In this document: piece by piece, positions 51,601 through 60,600 of the stretch
How positions within the stretch are numbered: position 1 is the stretch's first letter
How the letters are laid out: the number at the start of each line of letters is the position of its first letter
Source of the DNA: Mycobacterium kansasii ATCC 12478
GTDB taxonomy: Bacteria > Actinomycetota > Actinomycetes > Mycobacteriales > Mycobacteriaceae
Assembly (NCBI RefSeq): GCF_000157895.3
Contig: NC_022663.1
Location: forward strand, 496,001-560,000
Length of the DNA stretch: 64,000 nucleotides
Direction: 5' to 3'
Notes under the pieces: generated by a model
Told to the model about the DNA's origin: nothing
What the model saw: the letters and a program-made list of their open reading frames with translations, nothing else
The model's database searches: none
Translations under genes and position numbers: made by a program

Positions 51601-54506
51601 TTGTAGCCGGCGCCTCCGGTGCCGCCGCGACCGCCCTGACCGCCGTGGCCGCCGCTGCCATTGGTCGCTCCGGCGACGGCGCTGCCGCCGTCGCCGCCCT
51701 GGCCGCCGGCACCGCCTTGACCGCCCAGGCCGCCGGTGTTGGCGACGTTGGGCCGCACGCCATTGGCCCCGTCGCCGCCTTGGCCACCCTGTCCGCCCTG
51801 CCCGCCGTCGCCGGCGGTGTGACCACCGATGGTGGTGGCCCCTCCCTGACCTCCTTGGCCGCCGGCGCCGCCGTGGCCGCCCTGGCCGACATTCTGTCCC
51901 GGGAGGCCGCCGGTGCCCGTCGTGCCGCCGGCACCCCCTTGTCCCCCTGCCCCGCCGGTGCCGCCGGTGCCGGCGTTGTCGGCGCCGTCGTCGTGGTAGC
52001 CCGACCCGCCGGTGCCACCGGCGCCGCCGTCACCGCCCCGGCCGCCGGCGCCGTTGTTGGCGCCGTTGGCGGCGTTACCGCCCTGGCCGCCTTGGCCGCC
52101 CTGGCCACCCTGGCCGCCGGTGTGGCCGACGCCCGACGCCGGACCGAGCGCGCCCTGGCCACCCTGGCCGCCTTGACCGCCCTGGCCCCCTTGACCGGCG
52201 GTGTCGCCGAGGGTGGTGCTGACGCCGCCCTGACCACCCCGGCCGCCGTCGCCGCCGTCGCCGGCCGCACCGGCGCTGCCGCCGGCGCCACCCGTGCCGG
52301 CCGCACCGCCGGTCCCGCCCGTGCCACCGGTACCACCCGTACCGCCGGCGGTGGCGCCGTTGGTTCCGTCGTCGGCGTAACCGGTGCCGCCCTGGCCCCC
52401 GTGGCCGCCGTCGCCACCGGCTCCCCCGGAGCCGTTGATACCTCCGTTACCCGCGCCGCCCTGGCCACCGGCACCACCGTTGCCGCCGTGACCGCCTGCG
52501 GCGCCGGTGTCGGAGCGGGTCGCGGCGGGTGCGCCGGTGCCGCCGGCACCACCGGTACCACCGGCGCCGCCCTGCCCGCCGGTGCCGGCCGCGCCGGCCG
52601 CCCCGCCGTCGGTCCCGGAACCGGCTGCCCCCGCCGCGCCACCGATGCCGCCCTGGCCGCCATCAGCCCCGCTGCCGCCGCTGTTGCCGGTATTGGCGCC
52701 GCCGGTGCCGCCGGCGCCGCCGTGCCCCCCGACGCCACCCTGGCCGCCGGCACCTCCCCCGATCCCGCCAATGCCCGCACCGCCGGCGCCGCCTTGGCCA
52801 CCGTCGCCGCCTTGGCCGCCCTGGCCACCGCCGGTGGGCGAGACGCCGGAGGTGCCGGCCAGACCGCTGGCCCCGCGGCCACCGGTGCCGCCGGTGCCGC
52901 CTTGTCCACCGGTGCCGGTCGCCCCGGCCGCCCCGCCGTCGGTCCCGGAGCCACCGGCCCCGGCAGCACCGCCGGTACCGCCTTGGCCACCTGCGGCGCC
53001 GCTGCCGGCGCTGCTTCCGGTATTGGCGCCGCCGGCACCGCCGTGGCCGCCCGCTCCGCCAACACCGCCCTGCCCGCCGGCGCCGCCGCCGACCCCGCCA
53101 ACACCCGCACCGCCGGCGCCGCCTAGACCGCCGTCGCCGCCTTGACCACCCTGCAGGCCGGCGGTGGGCGCGCTCGGGTCGCTGGCGCCGGCTTGGCCGG
53201 CGCCTCCGGTGCCGCCGGTGCCGCCGTGGCCGCCGACACCGCCTTTGCCGGTGCTGCCCGCGCTGCCGCCGAATCCTCCGGCCGCACCACCCGCGCCGGC
53301 TGCTCCGCCGGTGCCCCCGGTGCCGCCTTGTCCGCCTTGAGCGCCCAAGGTAACGGCGTTGCCGCCCGCCCCGCCGATACCGCCGGCACCGCCGGAGCCA
53401 CCGTGGCCACCGTCGCCGGCGAGTCCGATGATCGCGCGACCTCCGGCCCCGCCCGCACCGGCGGCACCACCGCTGGCGCCCATGCCGCCCTGCTGACCGG
53501 CGAGAGCCGCCTCGCCCGCGCCACCGGCGCCGCCGTCGCCGCCGGCACCGCCGTGACCGCCGAACCCGAAGACGCCACCGTTTCCGCCGGTACCGCCGGC
53601 ACCCCCCGCGCCACCGGCCACCCCGGCCATACCGCTGGTGCCGTCGCCGCCGGCACCACCGGCACCACCGAGGCCGATCAACGCCGCGTTCCCCCCGTCG
53701 CCGCCGGCGCCACCGGCCACGCCGCCCGCCCCACCGGCGCCGCCCGACCCGCCGGAACCGAACACCACGCCGCCGCGACCGCCGGTACCGCCGTGGCCGC
53801 CGTTCCCGCCGGCGTCGCTGCCGCCGGCGCCGCCCTGGCCGCCGTTTCCGAATAGCGGGGCATAGCCGCCGTGGCCGCCGTCACCGCCGCCCACACCGCC
53901 GAGTCCGCCGGCACCCCCCGAACCGGCCCACCACCCGCCACGACCACCCGTCCCACCGGCCGCCCCGGCCCCGCCAGTGCCGCCCGCGCCGCCGTTGCCG
54001 ATCAGCCCGGCCGACCCGCCGGCGCCCCCCGCCGCTCCGGGAGCGCCGCTGTTACCACCGTTTCCGCCATCGCCGTACAAGATCCCGCCCGACTGGCCCG
54101 GCTGCCCCACCGGCCCGCTGGCCCCGTCGGCGCCGTTACCGACCAACGGACGTCCCAGCAACGCCTCGGTGGGCGCATTGATCAGGTTGAGCAGACCCTG
54201 CCCCGCGCTTTGCAAAGGCGCCGCGTTGGCGGCTTCGGCACCGGCATAGGCGTCCGCACTCGACTGGAGGGTCCGCACGAACTGGTCGTGATACGCCGTC
54301 AGGTGAGCGCTCAGGCGCTGGTAGGCCTGGCCATGCCCGGCAAACAGCGACGCCACCGCCGCCGAGACTTCATCGGCACCCGGGGCCGACACCGCGATCG
54401 TCGGGGTCGCCGCCGCCGCATTTGCTGAACGCAGCACCGAACCGATCCGTACCACGTCAGCCGCTGCCGCGGCCAATACCTCCGGGCTAGCCAACACGAA
54501 CGACAT
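48675..54506 (-). CDS. PE_PGRS family protein (very long, with internal super-repeats)
   Basis: 1943 residues. ATG 54506, preceded by AAAGGGG, starts the PE domain MSFVLASPEVLAAAAADVVR; about 100 residues on, a short linker (GRPLVGNGADG) leads to a huge Gly-Gly-X region. Such proteins are exported by type VII secretion and lie at the cell surface. Besides the GGX pattern there are larger repeats: a block of about 110 residues (333 bp) recurs at least nine times with the motif GAGIGGVGGGQGGQGG followed by TNTGTSGG and QAGTSGS-PTAGGQGG, seven of them contiguous at about 49.2-51.5 kb. A second type with GYxDDG recurs three times at 51.5-52.5 kb. The end is GGAGAPARSPF. The first 179 or so residues are duplicated in the next PE_PGRS gene. 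Confidence 0.95.
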   Translation of the reverse strand: MSFVLASPEVLAAAAADVVRIGSVLRSANAAAATPTIAVSAPGADEVSAAVASLFAGHGQAYQRLSAHLTAYHDQFVRTLQSSADAYAGAEAANAAPLQSAGQGLLNLINAPTEALLGRPLVGNGADGASGPVGQPGQSGGILYGDGGNGGNSGAPGAAGGAGGSAGLIGNGGAGGTGGAGAAGGTGGRGGWWAGSGGAGGLGGVGGGDGGHGGYAPLFGNGGQGGAGGSDAGGNGGHGGTGGRGGVVFGSGGSGGAGGAGGVAGGAGGDGGNAALIGLGGAGGAGGDGTSGMAGVAGGAGGAGGTGGNGGVFGFGGHGGAGGDGGAGGAGEAALAGQQGGMGASGGAAGAGGAGGRAIIGLAGDGGHGGSGGAGGIGGAGGNAVTLGAQGGQGGTGGTGGAAGAGGAAGGFGGSAGSTGKGGVGGHGGTGGTGGAGQAGASDPSAPTAGLQGGQGGDGGLGGAGGAGVGGVGGGAGGQGGVGGAGGHGGAGGANTGSSAGSGAAGGQGGTGGAAGAGGSGTDGGAAGATGTGGQGGTGGTGGRGASGLAGTSGVSPTGGGQGGQGGDGGQGGAGGAGIGGIGGGAGGQGGVGGHGGAGGTGGANTGNSGGSGADGGQGGIGGAAGAAGSGTDGGAAGAAGTGGQGGAGGTGGAGGTGAPAATRSDTGAAGGHGGNGGAGGQGGAGNGGINGSGGAGGDGGHGGQGGTGYADDGTNGATAGGTGGTGGTGGTGGAAGTGGAGGSAGAAGDGGDGGRGGQGGVSTTLGDTAGQGGQGGQGGQGGQGALGPASGVGHTGGQGGQGGQGGQGGNAANGANNGAGGRGGDGGAGGTGGSGYHDDGADNAGTGGTGGAGGQGGAGGTTGTGGLPGQNVGQGGHGGAGGQGGQGGATTIGGHTAGDGGQGGQGGQGGDGANGVRPNVANTGGLGGQGGAGGQGGDGGSAVAGATNGSGGHGGQGGRGGTGGAGYNDDGGYDATDGGAGGTGGQGGAGGAAGMGGTGGAAGAAGTGGTGGSGGDGGAGKAARASGSPFDGGWGAAGGAGGQGGAGGAGVGGVGGGQGGQGGVGGHGGAGGAGGNNTGTSSGTGGAGGQGGTGGAAGAGGAGADGGAAGANGTAGDGGDGGAGGKGGAGQSGASGTSPTDGSPGGQGGAGGQGGAGGAGIAGVGGGQGGQGGAGGQGGVGGAGGTNTGTSGGDGANGGQGGVGGAAGAGGSATDGGAIGANGAGGKGGAGGAGGNGGGGQAGTSGASPTAGGQGGTGGTGGRGGDGGAGIGGVGGGQGGQGGAGGQGGVGGTGGTDTGTSGGDGADGGKGGTGGLSGSGGSGTDGGLNGADGIGGKGGTGGAGGNGGTGQAGTSGSVPTVGETGGRGGAGGQGGDGGAAPGNIFGGQGGQGGVGGQGGAGGAGGTNTGASGGSGADGGQGGAGGAAGAGGVGSGNGAHGAIGTGGRGGTGGAGGNGGTGQAGTSGSVPTAGGQGGGGGAGGQGGAGGAGIGGVGGGQGGQGGLGGNGGTGGAGGTNTGTGIDAAGANGGKGGTGGAAGAAGSGTDGGAAGAIGAGGKGGAGGTGGNGGSGQAGSSGTTPTAGGQGGRGGAGGQGGDGGAGIGGVGGGQGGQGGIGGQGGTGGAGGNNTGTGLNAAGADGGKGGTGGVAGAAGSGTDGGAAGAVGTGGKGGTGGAGGAGGAGQAGTSSPSPTAGGQGGAGGRGGQGGDGGAGIIGGIGGGQGGTGGAGGQGGTGGAGGNNTSSSTANGAAGGRGGSGGTAGTGGVGGDGGGTGGIGGQGGAGGTGGTGGSGSVSGTGGGGGAGGTAGTGGVGGAGASNGIGNAGNGGTGGTGGTGGTGGHGGFGNGTKNSAGAGGKGGDAAVGGVGGVGGNAVIGVGGTGGTGGTGGNGGTGGDGGGGFGSVGTSGGGGSAGAAPLGSTGGAGGGGGSAGTGGAGAPARSPF

Positions 54507-55100
54507 CACTTCGATCCCCTTTGTCCGAGCGCCTTTGGCCACCGAGCCAGTACTCCACCGATCACCATCGCCCGATTCGGGCCGCAGTGCCCTCGGCCGA
54601 AAGGCGGATTCGGGGGTTGAAATTTTCTCCCCCTATTGGGGGAGGACAGCGCAGCCGCGACTCCCGGCAAGGGATTCGACGAGACGGCGCCGATCATCGA
54701 AACATATTGTGGCGCTGCATTGTTCAAGACACGTACCAGTCCGGACGCGACGCCGTAATCAGCACCGCACCAGGCGGCGGTCGAACGAGGGGCCAGTTGC
54801 AGATTGCCCGATATTCACTATGAATTGCGGTGATACCGCCCGGCGCCGCTGACCAATCTCGGCCAAGACACCACCGGCCCGCAGAGATACCACCAGACCA
54901 CCCGCCGGTGCGGCGCCGCCATCTGCTTCGGCTTAAGGAGATGTGATGGATTTCGCGGGGCTACCGCCGGAGCACAATTCCGCGCGGATGTTTGCCGGCG
55001 CGGGATCGGCGCCGATGCTGGCGACAGCGGCGGCCTGGCAAGGGTTAGCCGCCGAGCTGGGCTCATCGGCATTCGCATTCGCATCGCAGACCTCCGCGCT
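53962..55100. repeat. Left copy of a 1139-bp duplicated PE/PPE cassette
   Basis: This stretch matches 56510-57648 base for base at an offset of 2548, except for one visible difference (G at 54843, A at 57391). It spans the first part of a PE_PGRS gene (PE domain and start of the Gly-rich region), the 439-base divergent promoter region, and the first 51 codons of a PPE gene. The left boundary lies inside the Gly-rich repeats; the right boundary is inside the PPE domain. Near-identity means the copying is recent or is kept up by gene conversion. Confidence 0.95.
54627..54644. promoter_or_regulatory. Palindrome in the PE_PGRS/PPE divergent promoter region (left copy)
   Basis: CTCCCCC-TATT-GGGGGAG is a perfect seven-pair inverted repeat in the 439-base gap (54507-54945) between the PE_PGRS and PPE starts. 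It sits 121 bases upstream of the PE_PGRS start. It could be a protein-binding site or an RNA hairpin. The rest of the gap holds no gene-like frame. Confidence 0.4.
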
Positions 55101-55404
55101 ATGCCACCCGGCCAGCGCCCGGCATGCCGCGCATTCCTTCACCGCCCGCGGTGCCGCTTTCACCGACTGCGCCGCCGCTGCCCGCGGCACCGCTCAGGAC
55201 ACCACCTGTTCCGCCGCTGCCGCCGCTTCCGCCCATGCCCGAGGCACCGCCCGTGCCGCCAGCGCCTCCATCACCCCTGAGGCCGACCTGACCACCAGTG
55301 CCACCGCTTGCGCCGCCGTCGCCTCCGTTGCCGCCCGTGCCGCCGCCGCCTCCGTCGCCGCCGACCCCTCCGGCACCGCCAACGCCTCCACTGCCGGCGA
55401 GTAG
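54946..55404 (+). pseudogene. Truncated PPE gene fused to antisense PGRS sequence
   Basis: ATG 54946 has AAGGAG upstream and reads the PPE start MDFAGLPPEHNSARMFAGAG for 51 codons, identical to the intact PPE gene at 57494. At 55101 the match ends and the frame goes on for about 100 codons as the reverse complement of PE_PGRS sequence (CHPASARHAAHSFTARGAAF) before a stop at 55404. Only a third of the PPE domain is left, so it cannot form a normal PE-PPE pair. It may still be transcribed and translated because its full promoter copy is present. Confidence 0.88.
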
Positions 55405-57054
55405 CCCGCCGGCGCCGCCGTTACCGCCGCTGCCCCCGATCCCGCCGGTCCCGCCGATTCCGCCGGTTCCGCCGTCGCCGGCGTCGCCGCCATTACCGGC
55501 AGTCGCGGTATTGCTCGTGCCCCCGCTGCCACCGTTACCGCCGACGCCGCCGAAGTCGCCGACCCCGCCGGTGCCGCCTGTCCCGCCGGCGCCGCCGCTG
55601 CCGCCGTTGCCGACCAACAGCCCGCCGTGACCTCCGTTGCCGCCGGTGCCGCCAGCTCCGCCCGTGCCACCGGTAGCGCCGATCGCGCCGTCACCGCCGT
55701 TGCCGCCTCTGCCGCCGATGGCCCTGTTGATATCGACCGATTGGGTGCTGGAAGTTGCGTTGCCGCCGGGTCCGCCGCTGCCTCCCGCGCCGCCTGGCGC
55801 TCCGCCGGCGGCTCCATTACCGCCTTTGCCGCCGGTGGCTTCGACGGTGTTAGGCAGGTTGTTGGTGTTGCTGCTCGTGGCGGTCGCGGCTCCGCCGGCC
55901 CCGCCGGCTCCGCCGGCTCCGCCGGCCCCTGCGATGCCTCCTTGACCACCGTTGCCGCCTTGGGCGCTGACGCTGTTTTGGCCGCCGTGGGTGTCGGTGC
56001 TGCTGGCATGAGCGTTGCCACCTTGGCCACCAGTGCCACCCGCCCAGCCGGTACCACCGATGCCCCCCGTTCCGCCGTCCGTACCGGTGGCCCAGGCATC
56101 TGTAGGGTTGGTGACGCTCACAGACGTGCCGGCAGTTCCACCGGACGCCGCAGCGCCATTGGCGCTGGGATTGGCTCCGTTCATCCCGGTTGCACCCGCT
56201 CCGCCATGCCCGCCATTGCCGCCGTTACCCCATAGACCGGCGTAGCCGCCATCGCCTCCGCGCCCGGCATTGCCGCCGTTGATGCCAGCAGCAGCCGCGC
56301 CGCCCGCACCGCCATCACCACCACTACCCAGTAGCAGAGCGTTACCGCCGGCGCCTCCTGCGCCACCAGCTCCGCCGGCCCCTCCCGCTCCGCCGTTACC
56401 CAGCAGCAGTGCGGCACCACCGGCACCACCAACAGCACCGGTTCCGCCGCCTCCACCGGGCCCGCCATTGCCATAAATCAGACCGCCGTTGCCGCCATTT
56501 CCACCCAAGGCCCCGGCCCCGCCAGTGCCGCCCGCGCCGCCGTTGCCGATCAGCCCGGCCGACCCGCCGGCGCCCCCCGCCGCTCCGGGAGCGCCGCTGT
56601 TACCACCGTTTCCGCCATCGCCGTACAAGATCCCGCCCGACTGGCCCGGCTGCCCCACCGGCCCGCTGGCCCCGTCGGCGCCGTTACCGACCAACGGACG
56701 TCCCAGCAACGCCTCGGTGGGCGCATTGATCAGGTTGAGCAGACCCTGCCCCGCGCTTTGCAAAGGCGCCGCGTTGGCGGCTTCGGCACCGGCATAGGCG
56801 TCCGCACTCGACTGGAGGGTCCGCACGAACTGGTCGTGATACGCCGTCAGGTGAGCGCTCAGGCGCTGGTAGGCCTGGCCATGCCCGGCAAACAGCGACG
56901 CCACCGCCGCCGAGACTTCATCGGCACCCGGGGCCGACACCGCGATCGTCGGGGTCGCCGCCGCCGCATTTGCTGAACGCAGCACCGAACCGATCCGTAC
57001 CACGTCAGCCGCTGCCGCGGCCAATACCTCCGGGCTAGCCAACACGAACGACAT
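55099..57054 (-). CDS. PE_PGRS family protein, 3' end set by the duplication junction
   Basis: 651 residues. ATG 57054 starts a PE domain identical to that of the 1943-residue neighbour for about 180 residues; after that its Gly-rich repeats are different, with LIYGNGGPGG, LLLGNGGAGG and an unusual less glycine-rich middle (SVSVTNPTDAWATGTDGG, ASSTDTHGGQNSVSAQ). The C-terminus is GMRGMPGAGRVA. The stop codon TAG uses bases 55099-55101: T comes from PGRS DNA and AG from the copied PPE fragment, so the original 3' end was probably cut off. Likely exported by type VII secretion. Confidence 0.9.
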   Translation of the reverse strand: MSFVLASPEVLAAAAADVVRIGSVLRSANAAAATPTIAVSAPGADEVSAAVASLFAGHGQAYQRLSAHLTAYHDQFVRTLQSSADAYAGAEAANAAPLQSAGQGLLNLINAPTEALLGRPLVGNGADGASGPVGQPGQSGGILYGDGGNGGNSGAPGAAGGAGGSAGLIGNGGAGGTGGAGALGGNGGNGGLIYGNGGPGGGGGTGAVGGAGGAALLLGNGGAGGAGGAGGAGGAGGNALLLGSGGDGGAGGAAAAGINGGNAGRGGDGGYAGLWGNGGNGGHGGAGATGMNGANPSANGAAASGGTAGTSVSVTNPTDAWATGTDGGTGGIGGTGWAGGTGGQGGNAHASSTDTHGGQNSVSAQGGNGGQGGIAGAGGAGGAGGAGGAATATSSNTNNLPNTVEATGGKGGNGAAGGAPGGAGGSGGPGGNATSSTQSVDINRAIGGRGGNGGDGAIGATGGTGGAGGTGGNGGHGGLLVGNGGSGGAGGTGGTGGVGDFGGVGGNGGSGGTSNTATAGNGGDAGDGGTGGIGGTGGIGGSGGNGGAGGLLAGSGGVGGAGGVGGDGGGGGTGGNGGDGGASGGTGGQVGLRGDGGAGGTGGASGMGGSGGSGGTGGVLSGAAGSGGAVGESGTAGGEGMRGMPGAGRVA

Positions 57055-57648
57055 CACTTCGATCCCCTTTGTCCGAGCGCCTTTGGCCACCGAGCCAGTA
57101 CTCCACCGATCACCATCGCCCGATTCGGGCCGCAGTGCCCTCGGCCGAAAGGCGGATTCGGGGGTTGAAATTTTCTCCCCCTATTGGGGGAGGACAGCGC
57201 AGCCGCGACTCCCGGCAAGGGATTCGACGAGACGGCGCCGATCATCGAAACATATTGTGGCGCTGCATTGTTCAAGACACGTACCAGTCCGGACGCGACG
57301 CCGTAATCAGCACCGCACCAGGCGGCGGTCGAACGAGGGGCCAGTTGCAGATTGCCCGATATTCACTATGAATTGCGGTGATACCGCCCGACGCCGCTGA
57401 CCAATCTCGGCCAAGACACCACCGGCCCGCAGAGATACCACCAGACCACCCGCCGGTGCGGCGCCGCCATCTGCTTCGGCTTAAGGAGATGTGATGGATT
57501 TCGCGGGGCTACCGCCGGAGCACAATTCCGCGCGGATGTTTGCCGGCGCGGGATCGGCGCCGATGCTGGCGACAGCGGCGGCCTGGCAAGGGTTAGCCGC
57601 CGAGCTGGGCTCATCGGCATTCGCATTCGCATCGCAGACCTCCGCGCT
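56510..57648. repeat. Right copy of the 1139-bp duplicated PE/PPE cassette
   Basis: Partner of 53962-55100 at an offset of 2548 bases. Here the cassette continues without a break into an intact PPE-MPTR gene on the right, so this copy is likelier to be the original arrangement on the PPE side. Confidence 0.95.
57175..57192. promoter_or_regulatory. Palindrome in the divergent promoter region (right copy)
   Basis: Identical to the inverted repeat at 54627-54644, in the 439-base gap 57055-57493 between the second PE_PGRS gene and the PPE-MPTR gene. The PPE start in this gap is preceded by TTAAGGAGATGTG, a strong ribosome binding site. Confidence 0.4.
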
Positions 57649-60600
57649 GGCCGGTTCGGCGTGGCAGGGCCCGGCGTCGGCGGCGATGGCCGACGCGGCC
57701 GCGACCTATGTGGGCTGGTTGAACGCGGCGGCAGTGCAGGCCGAGCAGGCAGCCTCTCAAGCCCGGTTAGCGGCGGCCGCGTTCGAGGCTGCGCGAGCGG
57801 CGACGGTGCATCCGGCCATCATCTCGGTCAACAGGGCCCGGCTGCTACGGCTCGTGGCCTGGAACGTGTTGGGCCAAAGCGCCCCGGCGATCGCAGCCGC
57901 CGAGGCCGAGTATGAGCAGATGTGGGCCCAGGATGTAGCCGCAATGTTCGGCTACCACGCCGAGGCGTCGGCGGTCGCCGCGGTGCTGACCCCATTTCCC
58001 TCGACGCTGCAGGCGCTGGCGGGCCTGCCCGGACCAGGGGCCGGAGCGGGGTTGGCCGGTACGAGCTTCGCCGGCCCGGCCCAGGCCGTCGTCGACCCGC
58101 TCGGTAGGGCGGGCTTGAACCTGGGATTCGCCAATGCGGGCAGCGGAAACGTCGGCAATGGGAACATCGGCAGCTTCAATATCGGTTCGGCAAACATCGG
58201 CAGCGCCAATATCGGCAGCGGAAATGTCGGCAGCACCAACCTCGGGTTCGGCAACACCGGTCCATCGCTGACCGCGGCCAGCCGCAATATCGGGTGGGGC
58301 AATACGGGCAGCACCAACATCGGCTTCGGCAACACGGGTAACGCAAACATCGGCTTCGGCAACACCGGCGACGGAAATATCGGTATCGGGCTGACCGGGG
58401 ACGGCCGGGCCGGTCTCGGCGGGCTGAACTCGGGCACCGGCAACGTCGGCCTGTTCAACTCGGGCACCGGAAACGTCGGCATCGGAAACTCGGGCACCGG
58501 AAACTGGGGCATTGGCAACTCGGGCAACAGCTACAACACCGGCATCGGCAACTCGGGTGAAGCAAACACCGGCGTGTTCAACTCGGGTGTAGCCAATACC
58601 GGTGTCGCGAACGCAGGCAACTACAACACGGGTAGCTACAACCCGGGTAGCACCAATACAGGCGGGTACAACGGCGGCAGCTACAACACCGGCTTGTTGA
58701 ACAGGGGCAACTACAACACCGGTGTGGCGAATACTGGCAACGCCGACACCGGCGCATTGATCTCGGGCGATTACAGCAACGGCCTGTTGTGGCGAGGAAA
58801 TTATCAGGGCCTGATGGCTCCGGGTTTCGGCAACTCCACCGACATGCCGTCGTCGGGCTTTTTCAACACCGGTTCCGGTAGCGCATCGGGTATCGCCAAT
58901 TCCGGCGCCAACAATTCGGGCTTCTTCAACGCATCGGACGTCGGGATCTCGGGCTATTACAACACCGGCGCGCTGGAATCGGGCGTGGTGAACTCGGGCA
59001 ACACTGTCTCAGGCGTGTTCAACGAAAGCCTGCTGGATGTCGCCGTGCCGGCCGTTGTCTCCGGTGTCCTCAACACCGGCAGCGACCTGTCGGGCTTGCG
59101 CGGCGGCCCGTCGTCGCTGAACCTCGGCTTCGCCAACCACGGGGGCGCGAACATCGGCAACGCCAACATCGGCGACTCCAACTTCGGCAGCGGCAACGTC
59201 GGCAACAGCAACATCGGCAGGGGAAATGTCGGCGACACCAACCTCGGCAGCGGCAACATTGGTAGCACCAACATCGGCAACGGCAACATCGGCGACGGCA
59301 ATCTCGGCTTCGCAAGCATCGGTATCGACAACTTCGGCTCCGGAAATCTGGGCGACTACAACATCGGCCCGGGAAACATCGGCGCCCACAATCGGGGCTT
59401 CTGGAACGCCGGTAGCTCCAATATTGGCTTCGCCAACGCCGGCGACTTCAATGTCGGTTTTGCCAATACCGGAAGCAACAACATCGGAGTCGGGCTGTCC
59501 GGAAACGGCGAAGTCGGGTTCGGTGCGCTCAACTCGGGCAGCGCCAACATCGGTTTGTTCAACTCGGGCACCGGCAATATCGGCCTGTTCAACTCGGGCA
59601 CCGGCAATATCGGCATCGGAAACTCGGGCACCGGAAATTGGGGCATCGGGAACACCGGCACCGGAAATACCGGCATCGACAACAGCGGCAGCTTGAACAC
59701 GGGTGTCGTCAACGCGGGCAGCACCAACACGGGTGTGAGCAACGCGGGCAGCTATAACACCGGTTTCGTCAACGCGGGCAGCACCAATACCGGCAGCTAC
59801 AACACGGGTCAGCACAATACGGGCGGATTCAATCCCGGCAATTACGACACCGGCTACTTCAACTCGGGAAATGTCGACACCGGCGCTTTCAACACCGGAA
59901 ACTACAGTAACGGCTTATTCGTTACCGGCGACAACCAGGGCCAGATCAGCGCCCATCTGGCCATCGATATTCCCACCGTCCCCATCGACGTCGAGTCCGT
60001 TAATCCCATCAATCAAACAATGGTCGTCGGCGGCCAGGAATACACCATCCCGGGCTACACCTATCCCAAGACATACTTCCTCGACGGCGACTTCTATCTG
60101 GGACCTGTCAGCATCTCGTCATCCACGGTGACCGGTCCCACGGTGACCATCGACATCGGCGGGCCGGCTACGTCCATCGATGCCACGGTCATCGGCGCCT
60201 TACAGGGCGGGACGATCCAGATCATCGACATCCCGGCGGCCCCGGGTTTCGGAAACTCGACAGCCAGCCCGTCGTCGGGGTTCTTCAACTCCGGCACCGG
60301 CAGCGCATCGGGCTTCGGCAACGCCGGCGCCGACACGTCGGGGTTCCGCAACCTGTCGGTCGGCAGCGGGGGCGTCTCGGGTTACCGCAATGTCGGCTCC
60401 CTGGAATCGGGCCTGGCCAATTGGGGCAACACCATCTCGGGCGTCTATAACACCGGCACCCAAGGGCTCACAGCACCGGGCAACCTTTCCGGCTACGCCA
60501 ACACCGGCACCAATCTGGCCGGTGTGCTGCGCGACAGCGCGACCGGGACGGTGTTCAACGCAGGCCTGGCAAACATCGGAGCGTTGAACGTCGGCTTCGG

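Noticed and set aside
50519..53110. Minus-strand frame of 863 codons in another phase of the PE_PGRS gene
   Set aside because: Ala/Pro/Arg-rich shadow of the repeats without a start signal.
48984..53126. Plus-strand frame of 1380 codons opposite the PE_PGRS gene
   Set aside because: Its Ala/Gly/Thr-rich text is the mirror of GGX repeats; the minus-strand frame has a PE domain and a ribosome binding site.
59009..59815. Minus-strand frames opposite the PPE-MPTR gene
   Set aside because: Periodic Val/Ala/Asp or Leu/Pro text is the reverse of MPTR repeats.
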